From Antedon mediterranea (taxonomy: Eukaryota; Echinodermata; Crinoidea; Comatulida; Antedonidae): a DNA stretch of 64,000 bases. Position 1 is the first letter of the stretch, and the number at the start of each line of letters is the position of its first letter. Positions 45,896-60,100 of this stretch are shown here, piece by piece. A program made the translations under genes and the position numbers. The notes below the pieces were generated by a model. It did not search any database. It was given only the letters and a program-made list of their open reading frames with translations, and was not told the DNA's origin. The stretch is taken from positions 16,119,201-16,183,200 of the forward strand of contig NC_092670.1 in NCBI RefSeq assembly GCF_964355755.1, written 5' to 3'.

Positions 45896-47453
45896 ATGGT
45901 GAAGGTAAGCAAAACTATAAATAAAAAGTTATTTTTTCCAACAACAATGAAGTTACGTCTTCATTTCAATATACCTCCAATTGGAGGTGGTCCTAAACAA
46001 TTCATAAATTATTGGCATAGGGAATAATAAAAAAACAAGTGCTAAAAAATCTAAAAATAACACACACAACTAGGTCTAAAAATGGTGACACCTAATAATT
46101 TAATAGATAATTTCTTCCTGATCAAAAAATTGTAATTAAAACCTTTGTGTGCATTTTTGTTACAATTTTATTTCTGAATCAGCTTCGTGTAATACAAAAC
46201 AAGAAATAGAATATACCGGCGAATCACAGCACACTGCTATACAATGCCGGCTATTTGAAACATTTTACAACGGTTAAACCCATGGGGAGTTCCCATTGTC
46301 ATCATTATGGATACGTTGCATTAACTCGGCCAGCAATAAAGCTTACCAGCTCCGCTACCAAAAACAAACTCGGAAAGCGTTAATATTTGGTATACCTAAT
46401 CCTACATAATACCCTTTACTGTTAGCTTAAACAACTAATAATAAAACGTACATATTATTATCTTTACGTTCTGAAGATGATAAATATTTTTTCTGATTGC
46501 ATGATTTTTTGGATTGATTTATACAATAAGTCCAACTTGCAGAAATTCTCGTAAAACGTTTGTTTTCAAGATAAATTAAATTCTGAAACATGAAGCATTC
46601 GTTTTCCGTAGAGAATTAGAGAGAGTTCGTAATAACATGATAAAATTTGCAATGAAATTTAATCGCAGAAATAAAAATGACGATTCTCGAATCTATTTAA
46701 TGTGCGCGTCTTATTAATGAAAACCAAAACCACGTGTTACTAAATCAATAATTTCTTTTTATTTTTCATTATTGTTGAAAATAATAATAATGATAATATA
46801 TACAGTACCACACGTATCTAATCTATCAATAAAACAAAGGTACGGTATACATATAGTAATTAATTCAAATAGATTATAGATTTTACTTTTTTTTAGATAC
46901 ATAACTATAGTTTGCTACAAAAGTAACTTTGAATGAAGTTTTAATATTACTTCTCTTTATGCGCAGGCGGTAACAATTACAGTCCCTTTCGATCGATTCT
47001 AATTTGGTATAGCCTTTATGTATATGTCCCTTGTGTTAAATTAATGAAGTATTCAACACCTTAACATTTAATGATATATTCTATTAGTGCTTGTGCTTTT
47101 TTAATATAGTTTGTCTGTTGTGAATTTACTCGATCACCCAGACCTTACACTAATATTATAAGGTAGAACACTTACTATAGAAGACATCTATTTAAGTCGA
47201 AACCCATTTTACTGGAGACGTTCCTGCGCTACAAAAGGACACAGTATATTATGTCTTAACACTACGACCAACTCTATACAGGAGAGATCCATTAAGGGGA
47301 CACGCTAATAGGATTAAAAATAAAACAATATCCAGCCTCTACCAGTATTTTACTGATTGATACAACAAAACTACTTTTAAGTCACTGTAGTTGGGATGTG
47401 AGGGGTAAAACTAACCTAATTGCCGCCCTCTCTGTGTCTAAAATAACTGGAGA

Positions 47454-47841
47454 TATCGTAACGGCAGCAGACGGTACATATCGTAACGGCAGCAGACGGT
47501 AGTCGTCGTAACTGCAGACGGTAGTCGTCGTAACTGCAGACGGTAGTCGTCGTAACGGTAGATTGTAGTCGTCGTAACTGCAGACGGTAGTCGTCGTAAG
47601 GGCAGACGGTAGTCGTCGTAACTGCAGACGGTAGTCGTCGTAACGGCAGACGGTAGTCGTCGTAACGGCAGACGGTAGTCGTCGTAACGGCAGACAGTAA
47701 ACGTCGTAACGGCAGACGGTAGTCGTCGTAACGGCAGACGGTAGTCGTCGTAACGGCAGACGGTAGTCGTCGTAACGGCAGACGGTAGTCGTCGTAACGG
47801 CAGACGGTAGTCGTCGTAACGGCAGACGGTAGTCGTCGTAA
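47454..47841. repeat. 22-bp minisatellite, ~16-17 copies
   Basis: Tandem units of CGGTAGTCGTCGTAACGGCAGA and single-base variants (ACTGCAGA, AGGGCAGA), preceded by two slightly longer units (AACGGCAGCAGACGGTA). The long minus-strand frame across it exists only because the units lack stops in all frames; the encoded 22-residue repeat is not taken as a protein. Confidence 0.95.
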
Positions 47842-47889
47842 CTTTAGAACTTGTTGGTAGTTTACACAATTATACTTTGTAGCAATAAT

Positions 47890-48435
47890 CGTGTGATAGT
47901 CATCGTGTGATAGTCATCGTGTGATAGTCATCGTGTGATAGTCATCGTGTGATAGTCATCGTGTGATAGTCATCGTGTGATAGTCATCGTGTGATAGTCA
48001 TCGTGTGATAGTCATCGTGTGATAGTCGTCGTGTGATAGTCGTCGTGTGATAGTCGTCGTGTGATAGTCGTCGTGTGATAGTCGTCGTGTGATAGTCGTC
48101 GTGTGATAGTCGTCGTGTGATAGTCATCGTGTGATAGTCGTCGTGTGATAGTCGTCGTGTGATAGTCGTCGTGTGATAGTCGTCGTGTGATAGTCGTCGT
48201 GTGATAGTCGTCGTGTGATAGTCGTCGTGTGATAGTCGTCGTGTGATAGTCATCGTGTGATAGTCGTCGTGTGATAGTCGTCGTGTGATAGTCGTCGTGT
48301 GATAGTCGTCGTGTGATAGTCGTCGTGTGATAGTCATCGTGTGATAGTCATCGTGTGATAGTCATCGTGTGATAGTCATCGTGTGATAGTCATCGTGTGA
48401 TAGTCATCGTGTGATAGTCATCGTGTGATAGTCAT
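47890..48435. repeat. 14-bp minisatellite, 39 exact-length copies
   Basis: Thirty-nine units of GTGTGATAGTCRTC with one variable base (A or G). Reading that base by unit gives 9 A, 7 G, A, 8 G, A, 5 G, 8 A. It is 49 bp from the 22-bp array and shares the decamer TAGTCGTCGT with it. No unit length change was found. Confidence 0.97.
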
Positions 48436-49487
48436 CGCTTGCTGGTGTTTGCGGTATTCTGCTCTGATAATTAGACTGTAAACTGTAATCATAAAATAAA
48501 ATGTCGCGTCTTGTTTTTTCCCTTTTTTTCTGTGACTGTTTAAGATTTCAGAAATATATTAAAACCCTTTGTATGCAATAATTTCAAGGTTAAACCTTTT
48601 CCCCAACTAAAAATTATTGTAACATCGTGCCGTGTCTTGGAAGAAAAATGGTTTAAAACTACCGCACACAGAATAATTTTGGAGTTTTTGTTTAATAATA
48701 ACGCAACAAAAAAAATATTGCAAAAAATGCGATATAAAAATGTATATAATGTAGGCAAACCTTTAATCATTTCTTTTTATTATTATTGTTGTAAAATTTC
48801 TTTTATATTTCTCTCAATATTCAATGATGTCAAATATATCTATATATGAGTAAGGAGCTAACTTACGATAAAGTAATCAAATACAAATATGTGTGTATAG
48901 GCCTAAATATTATAAAATATAACAATGATATTTCTTTATGTCCAGTTTAATAGTGTGATACAAATTGCAATGGAAAAAATAATACAAAACATATTATTTA
49001 TAAAATCATTTATTATGCCGACGATCTCTTTTTAAATCATCAAATACTGTTTTCAATAACTCCATAAAAAAGCATTTCAATTCTCGTACGTGAAATGAGG
49101 ACGACACTGGAGAACATAAAAGCAGAGTAGTCGTAAAAGATACTAAAACAGTAATCAAAAGTAAATAAGAATAACACTTGAGCAGTTTTTTATTCTATAA
49201 ATTGATAAATCACTGCTGTTTTTTAATCAAAACGTTGCTTTTTATTGCTAGATTTATTCCTTTTTATCTAATTCAATATACTTTTGGAACGAGGCTAATA
49301 AATATATTTTTATTATTTACGTCAGCGAATGCAAACGTGTATTTTAACTACGATGATGAAAAGTATTTTTAATAATTATATTTCTAATAATTCTCAAATA
49401 AGCAAATAAGAAGGATGGTTAAGTTAAAAATACTTAGGCCTACTTCTATAAATTTTAATTATTTTTTATAAATTTAATAATATTTTC

Positions 49488-49818
49488 AAAAGATATTGCC
49501 CCCCTTTTTATTCAAATTTGTTTGTTGAATATGTCATTTTGATGTTACAGATAGTTATTCACTTACTGGATCGAAAAAAAATTGTTTTCTGGAAAAAACT
49601 GTAACTAAAAGCAAAAAATAATTAAATTGACTGCCATCCAATGGATTTTTGGTTGAATTTAACCGTTTTGTTTATTATATAAGTGAAAACATTCTTTTTT
49701 CTCGTTATTTTTTTCTGCGGAAGTGATTAACTTTATTAAAACTACAAAATGGCCTATTCAAAATCTGATTTTATTAATCTTGATTTTTCATTTTTTTGGG
49801 AGGACAAGGCATCTTTAA
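49488..49818 (-). mobile_element. MITE family B, copy 4
   Basis: Starts AAAGATATTGCCCCCC and ends GAGGACAAGGCATCTTTAA; the interior matches 26699-27063 in reverse orientation (GTGATTAACTTTATTAAAAC and CTTGATTTTTCAT blocks). Confidence 0.75.
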
Positions 49819-50492
49819 AAAACAAATATTAAATAATGATGCATTATTTGTTGTGTTTATTTTTCGTCAGTGACACCATGAAGAACAACGTAATTTGATG
49901 CTGATACGTATGCCTTATTTTTTGTTTTTAATTTAAAATATGTACGTTTTTTAACGTTTTGAATTCCTTAATTTTTTTAAAGGAAAAAAAATTAAGTAAA
50001 CTAAAATGAAAAATTATAACTAAATTAATCAATCAATCACAATATTTATTTTTTCCTTTCTCTGGGCCTACATTTAAAATGTTTTTATTGTTCGAAAAAA
50101 GAATAACAAATGTACATTATAATCTATAATTATAGTCTTCTTTAGTTTATACTGAACATTGCAGGAAACAAAAAATAACAAAATAACGATGAACAAGAAA
50201 AAATATTACAAAAAACAATAAAAAGTCACTTCGACTAAATTAAAAATACGATGTTTAATAATATTATATTACTGTATTTTATAAAATATGCAGAAAGAAT
50301 TATTATCGCTATTAACAAGTCGATTTTATAGACTCCCTCTGTGTACACAATATATTAAAACACTTCTGTCGTTTCCTGTCTTGTGGCAAATGGTATTATT
50401 ATTATTACGTGTATTATTACTTATATTACTGGTGGTATTATGCTGTTCATTTTACGCTAAATGCGCTCGCAAACAAAACACAATTATCCAGT

Positions 50493-50548
50493 ACCGCCCC
50501 GTTTAACGCTGATTTTACACACCTTTTGTGTTATGCACACGGGGCGGT
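50493..50548. promoter_or_regulatory. GC-rich perfect inverted repeat upstream of UNCX
   Basis: ACCGCCCCGT (50493-50502) and ACGGGGCGGT (50539-50548) form a perfect 10-bp inverted repeat 570 bp before the UNCX start codon. They look like paired GC/Sp-type boxes or a cruciform. A reverse CCAAT (GATTGG near 50715) and a CTCCTCCCC block follow. The promoter role is inferred. Confidence 0.4.
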
Positions 50549-51120
50549 CTGGACATAATCTTAACTTTCTGGCTCACTTCACTCATTTCTGTTACCGTTC
50601 ACACGTATAAAAACACAGTAATATGCGCTTACATTTTGTACTTCTTTTATGCTTATCTAAACTCATTCAACAAATGAAATCAAGCTAAACCAAACATGGC
50701 TAATAAGCTAATCTGATTGGTCGCCTGATTGCTTGTGTCTCCTCCCCTTTGACCTGTAAAGAGGCATCACCGAATGACTTGGTAGCTAAGCGAGTACGAT
50801 AATTGGGTATCAAACAAGAGTGTTGGATGTTATTATATTTAATGTAAATTGCTAAAAGCAATATTATTCGATAACTCTTTTATCTGGTGTAAACACATCT
50901 CGTTTGTAGCAGATTCTCCTGTCAGTTTGTCTGTACTGACCAAATCACGCTTGAGACAAAACTGGAAAACCCACTCTAAGTTTAACCACACCGGTGCTTA
51001 AAAACTGGATAACAATTCATTTATATTCTCTAATGCAGCTTACTTGATATTTAGAAAGCACAAGTTTTTATTTATTTCTATATACTGATTTTTGTCAACA
51101 TTGCTAAGCCTGCAAACGGA

Positions 51121-54100
51121 ATGATGGACGCGGTCCTAGACTCAATCTACCCGCGATTTATGTCCCGTCTTGCCATCCCAAACTATCCATTTGCCCCACA
51201 TCTACTAGGCCTACCGCCTAGGGGCTACCTCGAGAATCCGTTCCACAACCTACACCCTAACTCTTTAGCACTCCGGCAACTAGAAGGATTTCCTGGACTT
51301 GTCGGCAAACCGGATGCCATCGCTAGTCCTACGAATTCAGATGCGAGAAGTGATGATGACTGTCGATCTGGTAAGTAAAGAATTACTTTATCATAATTTT
51401 GATAATTAATAAATTAATATTTATTATTAGCCGGTTGATGTATCATTATTAATTATTACTGTTTTAAATAAATATGTTAAGTTACAAAGTACTTTTTTTT
51501 CGCCAAAACTCAAGTAGAACATTTTTTTTTTAGATTACCATTAGTATTTAGAGATGGCATCAATGTAATATCGTTATAGAAATGCTTAGTTTGTTTTCAT
51601 TTCTTTTGCCTTACGCTTTGAAATATGTTTTGTTACTCACATAAGTTAATGTAGTTAATAAAGTATAGATACGTGTTACAAAAGATAGCATTTGTATAGG
51701 ATTTTAATATTAGTGATTAATAGATCCATAGCTCATCCTTTAAACTTGTTTAGATTGTTAAAAGTTGATTTACTGTATAAACGGTATGAGGAATACAATG
51801 GGTACACTACTCACAATTTTATTTAACGATTGTGTTAACAAACATCCGATTAACATCGAGCTTGTAGAGAATTATATTTTTTAACTTTGTGTTGGGCCTA
51901 TTGTTGCAGTCAGTTTATATGTTTTATTTTATAAGTACATTTGATTGTAACAGTGAATTATTCGTTGGTCTATCAGGAGATAAAACCTTGGAACAACGCA
52001 ATTTAATTTAGGTCTAAAACACTTTTCGCAAACTATATCTTTCCAGTCGTCCTATACGGAGCAATGTTTGGTCTATCTGTAGTAGAGTAACAATCATTTT
52101 GTAGGTTAAGAATATACCAATAATATGCGTCTAATCGGAAATTTGCTTTGGACAAATTTCTGAAAAATGTAACTAGTTAGAGTATAGTGGACTACCTTAG
52201 TAATACAAATATGTTTTCTATATTGTACACAACTTCTGTAATTTACTTCATTTGGCGTAATAGAGAAAATGTCCTTTTATTTTAATAAAAATGACAGTCA
52301 TATTCAATTTATATTCTAATTCAACTGCAAGCATTAAGTAAATAAAATAGATATTTTAGTCATACATTGGAAATTGGAACATTAAGGTTTTGTGGCATAT
52401 TGAACGAATTCCATTTAATACATATGACATGATACATTTGCAACCAATTCTCGTTGACAAATAATCCATATAGCAGTTACGACCAGCGGATCTTAGACAT
52501 TGAATTATGGCCTCTGGTGAAATCAATCTAACTATTTACTGTGAAAATCACCCGATTTTGTGCACTGTATCTCCATAATATATGACTTTATCTGTCCAGT
52601 ATCGTAGGCAAATTCTGAAGTACAGTGTCACATATGTATCACATGTTATGGTTAAACTTATGATATGATGGTATGAGTTATGATACAGGCGTTATATAGG
52701 CCTATTTTATTACAGAAATTGCGTATGATGTACAGGGCAAATTATTATAGATAGGCTGAGAAATACTGAAAAGTTGGTATTTTTCTATATTGTATTCCAT
52801 TATTATACACAACCATGATTGATAAAAGCACGTTACTTGAAGGATATGTATTATTGTCATACGCTAATATGTATTGTTTGACGTCGAATACCATAACTTA
52901 ATATGGCCAGATACCCTGGTGGCGATTATTTCTGGGTAGTGAGTTTAAAAGCACAATAAGGGGAAATTTAATTCCGCTGCTATACCTAACTCTTGTATAG
53001 TATAGCGTACCGTACTGTAGCAAAAGATCGATGCCTCATACATTGTGTTCGTCAACTTTTTATGAACTTCTATTAACCAATGTTAGAAAATTACGATACT
53101 TAGGTCTATCTTATTGACTGCTTAGGTGTTAATTATATAATGTAAAAATAAACAACAAATAATATAAAGAGCAAGTTTCACTATAACACTTTTTTTTGTA
53201 AATTATTACGTTAGAATTAAGTTTTTTTTAAATAGTGGGAAATTGCTTCTTCTATAATATTAAAACATGTTATCGGTTTATCCTAATGCTCTGTCTAGGC
53301 CTACAATATCAAACTAGTTTGATAAAAATAATGTGATGCGCTCAAATATGATATGACATCACCATGTCCATATGGGCACATCACATTTACACACAAAGTT
53401 TGATAATGTAGACAAGGCTTTAGATAACCAAACTGTGAATTCACCTTTAACTGGATAACCGTATTAAAACCATTTTCTACCTTCGGGTTAACCGTCAAAG
53501 ACCAATCTCAAGTCTTTGCATATTGCAAGGAAAATGTATTTAGAATGAAGGATAACTAGATGTACAACCTTTTACTTATTCATTTATTTATTGAAAAGGA
53601 ATTAATTACATTTACCTGAGTATTAGACGGCTTACAAAACATGCGTCCCTGATATATCTAGATTATTTGACTTTTGGCGTCTCTTACCGACTATTTCACC
53701 GAAATATTTTAATCAGTAAAACTGGACATATTTACGATAAATTGGATTTACTAAATTTATTTATTTATGCAATGACTCGTATTGTTTTTTCAAGCATATT
53801 TAGGTCTTAATGCGTGTACAGGATTTAGCGAACGATACGACGCTAAGTGATATTCGAACGGCGCGCGATCCGGTGCAATAGCACAAAATAAAATCTACCG
53901 GAATTGAATTTTATCCAGAAGGATTTAAAACCGCTTTTGTTAATGTAAACATCTACGTACTAAATGATATTGGATAAGATGCGTGGTGTTAGAACAGGGC
54001 AACGCCGTGGGAGCTCGTTAACAATTACGGGAACGCGTTGCAACAACGTGTTGCCAACGGCCACAACAATATTTTTATTTGGAATAAATTCCCGTGTGAT

Positions 54101-57100
54101 TGTTTCTTGTAATATTCTATTTCTAACGATTTAGATCATTTTGTATCTTGCTGTGTCGTCATGCTCTTTTGCAAAATTGGTAACAAAGAGAAAAATTCCG
54201 TTAAAGATATTAAAATTGGAAACTGCAAAACTTAATTTATTATAAACAAAACCCGACAATGATTTTGACACTTTATGTAACTTGTTAAAACCATTTTAAT
54301 ATTTTGATTCGTGTGAATCTTCATTTTGATGTTTTTTATTTTGCTGTACAGTTGATATATGTTTCTCCTAAGGAAGGTGAATAAATTCGAATTTGAAGAC
54401 ACCATACAGTTAAAAAAAAATAGGATAATTATTGTTCATAAAACCAAATATCTTTGAGTAATACAAATAAATGTAATAGTAATAGATTACGTAATGCAAC
54501 AACAGCACAAAACAAAAGGTCTGAAAATATATTGTTAAAACCTTAAAAGATTATCATTTTGTCACAACGAAATACTCACTATACTTTATAATTGTATTTA
54601 TTGCTTGCAATTTTAAAGCATGTTCTAGCATGGAGATTCACAATAAAATCTTATTATTAAATAAACTATAATTAAATAATAGTTATTCCCAGTATATTTC
54701 TCACATACTGCCACGTGTAATGATGCTGATAGATACGTTAATTGAGAAAAAGTATGATTAAATCTTTAGCCCATTGACTGCGTGTAACATTCACTGAACC
54801 ACTTCGGTGTAACTGGATAATTTATTGCTAAATTCCCTTTGGTTGAAGAAGAATATCGCTACCTTGATGAATCATATATATGTGAACATAGAAAGTAATT
54901 TAAACCCTAATACTTTGATGGAAATTAAATATATAATACTCGTTTATTTAATTATGAATATCGCCATTTGATCCCACTCGTGACAGTTATTAAATATATA
55001 TAAGTCCGTGTGTTTTGGTTTATTTAATTATGCATAGGCATATCGTCATGTTTTGTCCACGGGCATGTTAAGGGATAATGTCGCCTTTTGTCATAAAGGT
55101 GAAAGATAATTACGTTGTTACTGTTAAATTCACAAGTATAGTAAAGCCGGGTGCATGCCCGAATATTAAGATATGACGTCATAAAATATTTGTGTGCGCG
55201 CGTGTTGAATTGATTATTTTTACAATTATAAATCTCGCGCGGTTTCAAATTTAATGTCTTCTTTTTTAAACTAAGATGGTCCAATGTAATATTTGCATCA
55301 TTATGTCGTTAAAGCATTGGTTCATGCGAAATAGCATTCATTATTAAAGGTGTCATTTTAGAATTTTGATATTCATTGTTAAAACAATATTCCAGTATCG
55401 TAAATTAAATTTCTAATTTATTTTGCTTAAATTTAATAACTTACTACCAAATGACAAATAATGTTATGGTATTATAGTTTGTCTTCTAATAATTATATTA
55501 GTGCGCATTCAACGCGTACTTTGATTCGATGACGTATAACTAACTTAATTGAAGTCGTCTGCTCGGACGCGCCACTCGTGATAATTTGATTGAATGGCCA
55601 TTTGATTAGGTTGGCCAAGTACCTATTAATTTCTCATTAACAAATGAATGTCCACTTTCAGGTCTTGGTTTTAACGTATATATGGTAATTATTTTAACAA
55701 TTACCTTTTATCTTTAAAAATGAGAAAATAAAATATAAACAATTATATTAAAAATGCAATTCTCTGTAGTCAATAATATCGGACAATTGATTTCGAATTT
55801 TTGAATGTTTGTATAGAATACAAAAATAAAATTTGACTGGTTTACAGGGTATTTGCTAACACATAATTTTATAAATTATTATTTTATAGATTTGTCTTAT
55901 TCTACTTTTTTATATACTACTTCTACTTCTTTTAATAACATACAGCAAAGTTAGTAGATGGTAAAGTATACATCTATAAATAATATTTCTTCAAGACTCT
56001 GTTTATGTTACATGAGTCATAAAGTAATACAAACGCTATATTTCATACTTTGATAATTATTTGGGGTTTAGGCGTCAGATAGTGGAAAATTAGAAGTTAT
56101 AAAAATTTAATTGAAACGATAATTTTGCGATTAATTATGAATAACAAATTGATAACCATAAAGTTTAATTTATAGAGGGTTTTGACAAGATGATCATCTA
56201 GTTCCGTTTTCATTAAACACATTGCAAATTAAAGATTTAAATCGGTTATCGCACATTTATCATTCTCAGTGAAATTTAAAGCTAAAAAAAATATATGTAT
56301 ATTGTGATGCAATTATATTTTGGAATAATTTAGGCAGAAATATTGCTGTTTTGCGGCGATCAAAATAGTTTTGTTCAAATTAAATATGTTTTATTCGGAA
56401 AGTACAGTACAGATTCTCTTTTTATTTATTATTTTCATTTTTTTACCAGTAGTACTTCTGTCTTTAGTGGTCTAACTAAATGAAATACAACAAATGAGAA
56501 AATATTGAAAATAAAATGTGAACCAAACACAACGTGCATATTTATAACTTTGGACGAACAGATGAAAGACAAATTAAACAATGTAAACAAAGGAAAACTA
56601 TTTTCCCATTGACCACATTTATCAGATAAAAGCATTTTACATTGATCTAAGTTAGATTCAGATTTTTATTTTTTCCTAGACGGACTCTAAAGCTTGTTTA
56701 GAAACAATTTTATATTCGCACAAGTTCCAACATTCGCGATATTATTATTTTTATTATTGAATGTTATACCAACGGGAATCATGAAATGTGCGAGGCTTTC
56801 ATATTTATGTTTTAAAGAATAAAGTTTTATCCTTGCTATAACATTGACATTATTTCCAAATAGAAATCTCTATTGTATAGAAAGGTCATACAGATCATAA
56901 CCAATCATTTCACAAGCATATACCGAGAATACTAAAGTCATAGAGTTCATGATGCCTTGTATTAAAGTTAGTGATACATAGGCATTATACTATATTTCTC
57001 CTATGACAATTATCTATGAACCCAAATATCAATATGCATACCCATCTAGAGTTATGATGGTGGTAATTGTTAATCTACTAGTGATGATTTGGATTTTCTT

Positions 57101-60100
57101 TTCAAGTAACTTTAACTTAACAGTATAATTTAAAGTTGCATGTTAATGTATATTATTAGGTACTTCTTATTAAGAAGTTATGAGTTTTTCTGGTGGAACG
57201 TAATTGCTTATTTCGCCAGCAAGAAACTGTTGCTATTTACCGTATTATTTGTCGAGTGTATCAATTTTTTTTCTTGTGAAAATTAATTAAAATTGAATTC
57301 AGTTGAAAACAAGATTAAACCCTAATTAGGCCCTTTTTAAATTTAAGTAAATAAATTTTGTTTTTATAGTGCTTATTGTGAATAGTTTGGTTTCTTTTCA
57401 ATTTCTTCAGTCGTATAGCTCATTTATGATTTCATTTTGTTCATCCTCCCTCGGCAGGTTAACCGTAGTTTGTCTTCATAAAACACATGAAAACTATCAT
57501 TAAATGTTGCAACGTATAGTATCATCGAATGTTGATTTCAGTTAGAAAATAGTAATTAATTTTATGTGAAAATGGTGTATACGATTTCGCTAGGAATTAT
57601 CTTCCGAAAGGCTTGGTAAATCAAGAAGAACAGGCAAATTATAAATAATACGATAGATCGTAAAATCCCAGCTAAGTCTATAAAAGATGAAGTGAAATCA
57701 AGATAGAGTTTCGTTTACTATTGAAATTCTACCTAACTTAGCTCGTAAAAATATAATATGTGATTATTCTGGACGGAATTTAAACTAACACTTTTGATGT
57801 TTCTAACTGATTGAATTGGATTGATATTAAGACTTACTCCTCTCGCGATATAAGCAGTCTCCGAGTGTCAAATGCGGCCAAAACTAGTGCGCATTGTGCC
57901 AGTCTTTTGTTACAACCCTTGTCGTAAAACACTGTTGTTACTTCGCCAAGATGCGTTTCGCTGAGCGTGTCCATCGTCGGTAACTGTCAGTTTTGTTTTT
58001 ATTAACTCATCTGATTAAAGTATAGACAAAAAAGAACATTTAATAAATGAAATATTAAAATGTAATAATTACGTAACTTGTTTTAAAATATAAATATTAA
58101 GAATTGGTCTACGAATAAAAAAAATACACTATTTTAGGCATATTTTATTGTTATTATTTCTATTATTTTATTTAGTAAATACGTACTTATTATTTAGTTA
58201 TATTATTTATTTTCAATCTTTGTACATATCGATACGAAATATAGTTTTAACATATAAATAAATATATGAAAAAGACAAAAACTGTGTGATGCTTAACCAC
58301 TTATTTAAATTCTTAACGAAATCGCAACAATAAAGTTGTTTCCTTATTGAAAATAAATGGAAAGCAAACTTGTTTACAAAAAATATCAGAATGTTTACGA
58401 CATATTTGAACCGTATTAGTAAACTCCTTGCCCCTAATAGATTCGTGTCTTTGATTAGACCAGATGCTTTACATCACGACCACTTTCTTTCTATTTACCC
58501 ATATTAGAGTATCGCTTACAAAGGAGTCGTGTTATTATCGATATTCATAAACTCCAATAATAAAGACAGTTTATTTTGTTTTTAACAATTATGTAGATAT
58601 GTAGCTATCTTGTATTCAATCCTAAACAGATTGGTCAGATCAGGGAGAAATAAGTCTATACTTAACAAAACAATTACCGTTGCGTAACAATCTCTTTCGC
58701 CACATGCTAAGTTGCATACTAATATTTTAATTAGCATTTTATTAATTAGTATCGAATTAATTTGCATTCAATGCATCTTTAAAACATGTTTAGCATTTTT
58801 TGCAATTAACCTATGAATAAGTTAAGGCCGTAGTCCTCTTAAGATGAACATACTGGTATTAATTATAACTGTAACATTATCAATACACCGTTGAACAATG
58901 AAGTACCGGTAGGTCTATTGTTGTTCAATACAAATAAATTAAATTTCTTTTGTAATTCCGATGGGTTGTTATTCTAATATAGCAAGTGCTAATATTTATT
59001 AATCGTTGTAACCTCTTGTTAATTCTCTATTCTGTTCATAGGCTTTGCAAGTATTAGAAATATCTAACTATTGTTAGATAACTAATCCACAGTACTATCA
59101 TATTATTCTTAGTGCACTGTATCGTTGCTATTATAGCTAGCTAAGCCATTTGGTATATTTCTAGGGTACCGTACACCTTGACTAAGGGGTGGACAACGTG
59201 CGCCTGTTCGCCCACCATGTAATATCGGCGGTATTTTTCTTGGATCTTCTTCCATAGCCTTGGTATATACTATGAAGTTACATTTCTACTCCTTTGTAGA
59301 AAAACACCTACTGCTCATCCTCTTTTGATATCGCCGAATAGATTTTGTGAAAGACATATCAATTCTTAAAATCCATTAAATAGCTATTACCATTTCATTT
59401 GTATTTCCTTGAAACAATTACATAACAGGCGTCATATAAGCAATAAGTGTGATTTAGTTAAATAAGTTAATTAATATAAATAAACATTTAAATTAAACCA
59501 AATAGAGTATCCCAAAACACGTTGTAGTAGACCCGCTGAATAAGAATGTGTTGTTTGGGATTGTTCAAAAGGGCTCTACTTCGTAGGATATGTTTCCATC
59601 TCATGACAAGTATCATCCACATGGTATCGGTACGATACGCGGTCACGTGTTCACCAATTACAGTACACATTTGGGAAATAGATTATTCTTTTAGTAAAGT
59701 TATACTTTAATTATTATCATAGCAGTTTTAATTAATATTCAGTAATTGAGTCATATAAAAACACTACGTGATATTGTAAGGTTTTTTTCGTTGCCTAGTG
59801 GAATATTTTTAAACTTCATCTTTCAAAGTGTATGACGTAATCAGGTGACGTAATTTCCCGAGGTACTATTTCTCAATTCAGTGTATTAAGTTGTTCTTTA
59901 TTCATATTTTGTCTCCTACTGGCAACTGTAGATGAATCCATTAACCGTTATATAAGCTATTCTAGTTACTTTTTTTTATCCAATTCTCTTCACACTTTCT
60001 TTATGAATGTTATTTTCATTTTATCTTCTATCCATCCATCCACTCATTTCATCGTTCATTCCTTCCTTACATTTCTAATTTGTTTATATTTCTCGAAACA

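Larger units (their letters stand above)
32875..50700. other. 17.8-kb spacer between the two Unc-4-family genes
   Basis: No coding exon recognised. It contains a ~98-bp tandem duplication, three short inverted repeats, five MITE A copies between 36653 and 44871, one hAT-type MITE, one MITE C copy, one MITE B copy and three minisatellites, all listed separately. The rest is AT-rich and featureless to inspection; cis-regulatory elements for either homeobox gene could lie here but cannot be recognised without comparison. Confidence 0.6.

Noticed and set aside
47438-47869. 143-residue repetitive minus-strand frame
   Set aside because: It is the translation of a 22-bp minisatellite whose unit lacks stops; period not divisible by three, no start context, no neighbours.
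47984-48337. 117-residue repetitive minus-strand frame
   Set aside because: It is the translation of the 14-bp minisatellite; any frame stays open because 14-bp units cycle through three stop-free phases.
50288-50506. 72-residue + strand frame with Leu-rich stretch upstream of UNCX
   Set aside because: Its hydrophobic stretch is an ATT/ACT-rich simple sequence; no splice or start support, and it ends in the GC-rich inverted repeat.
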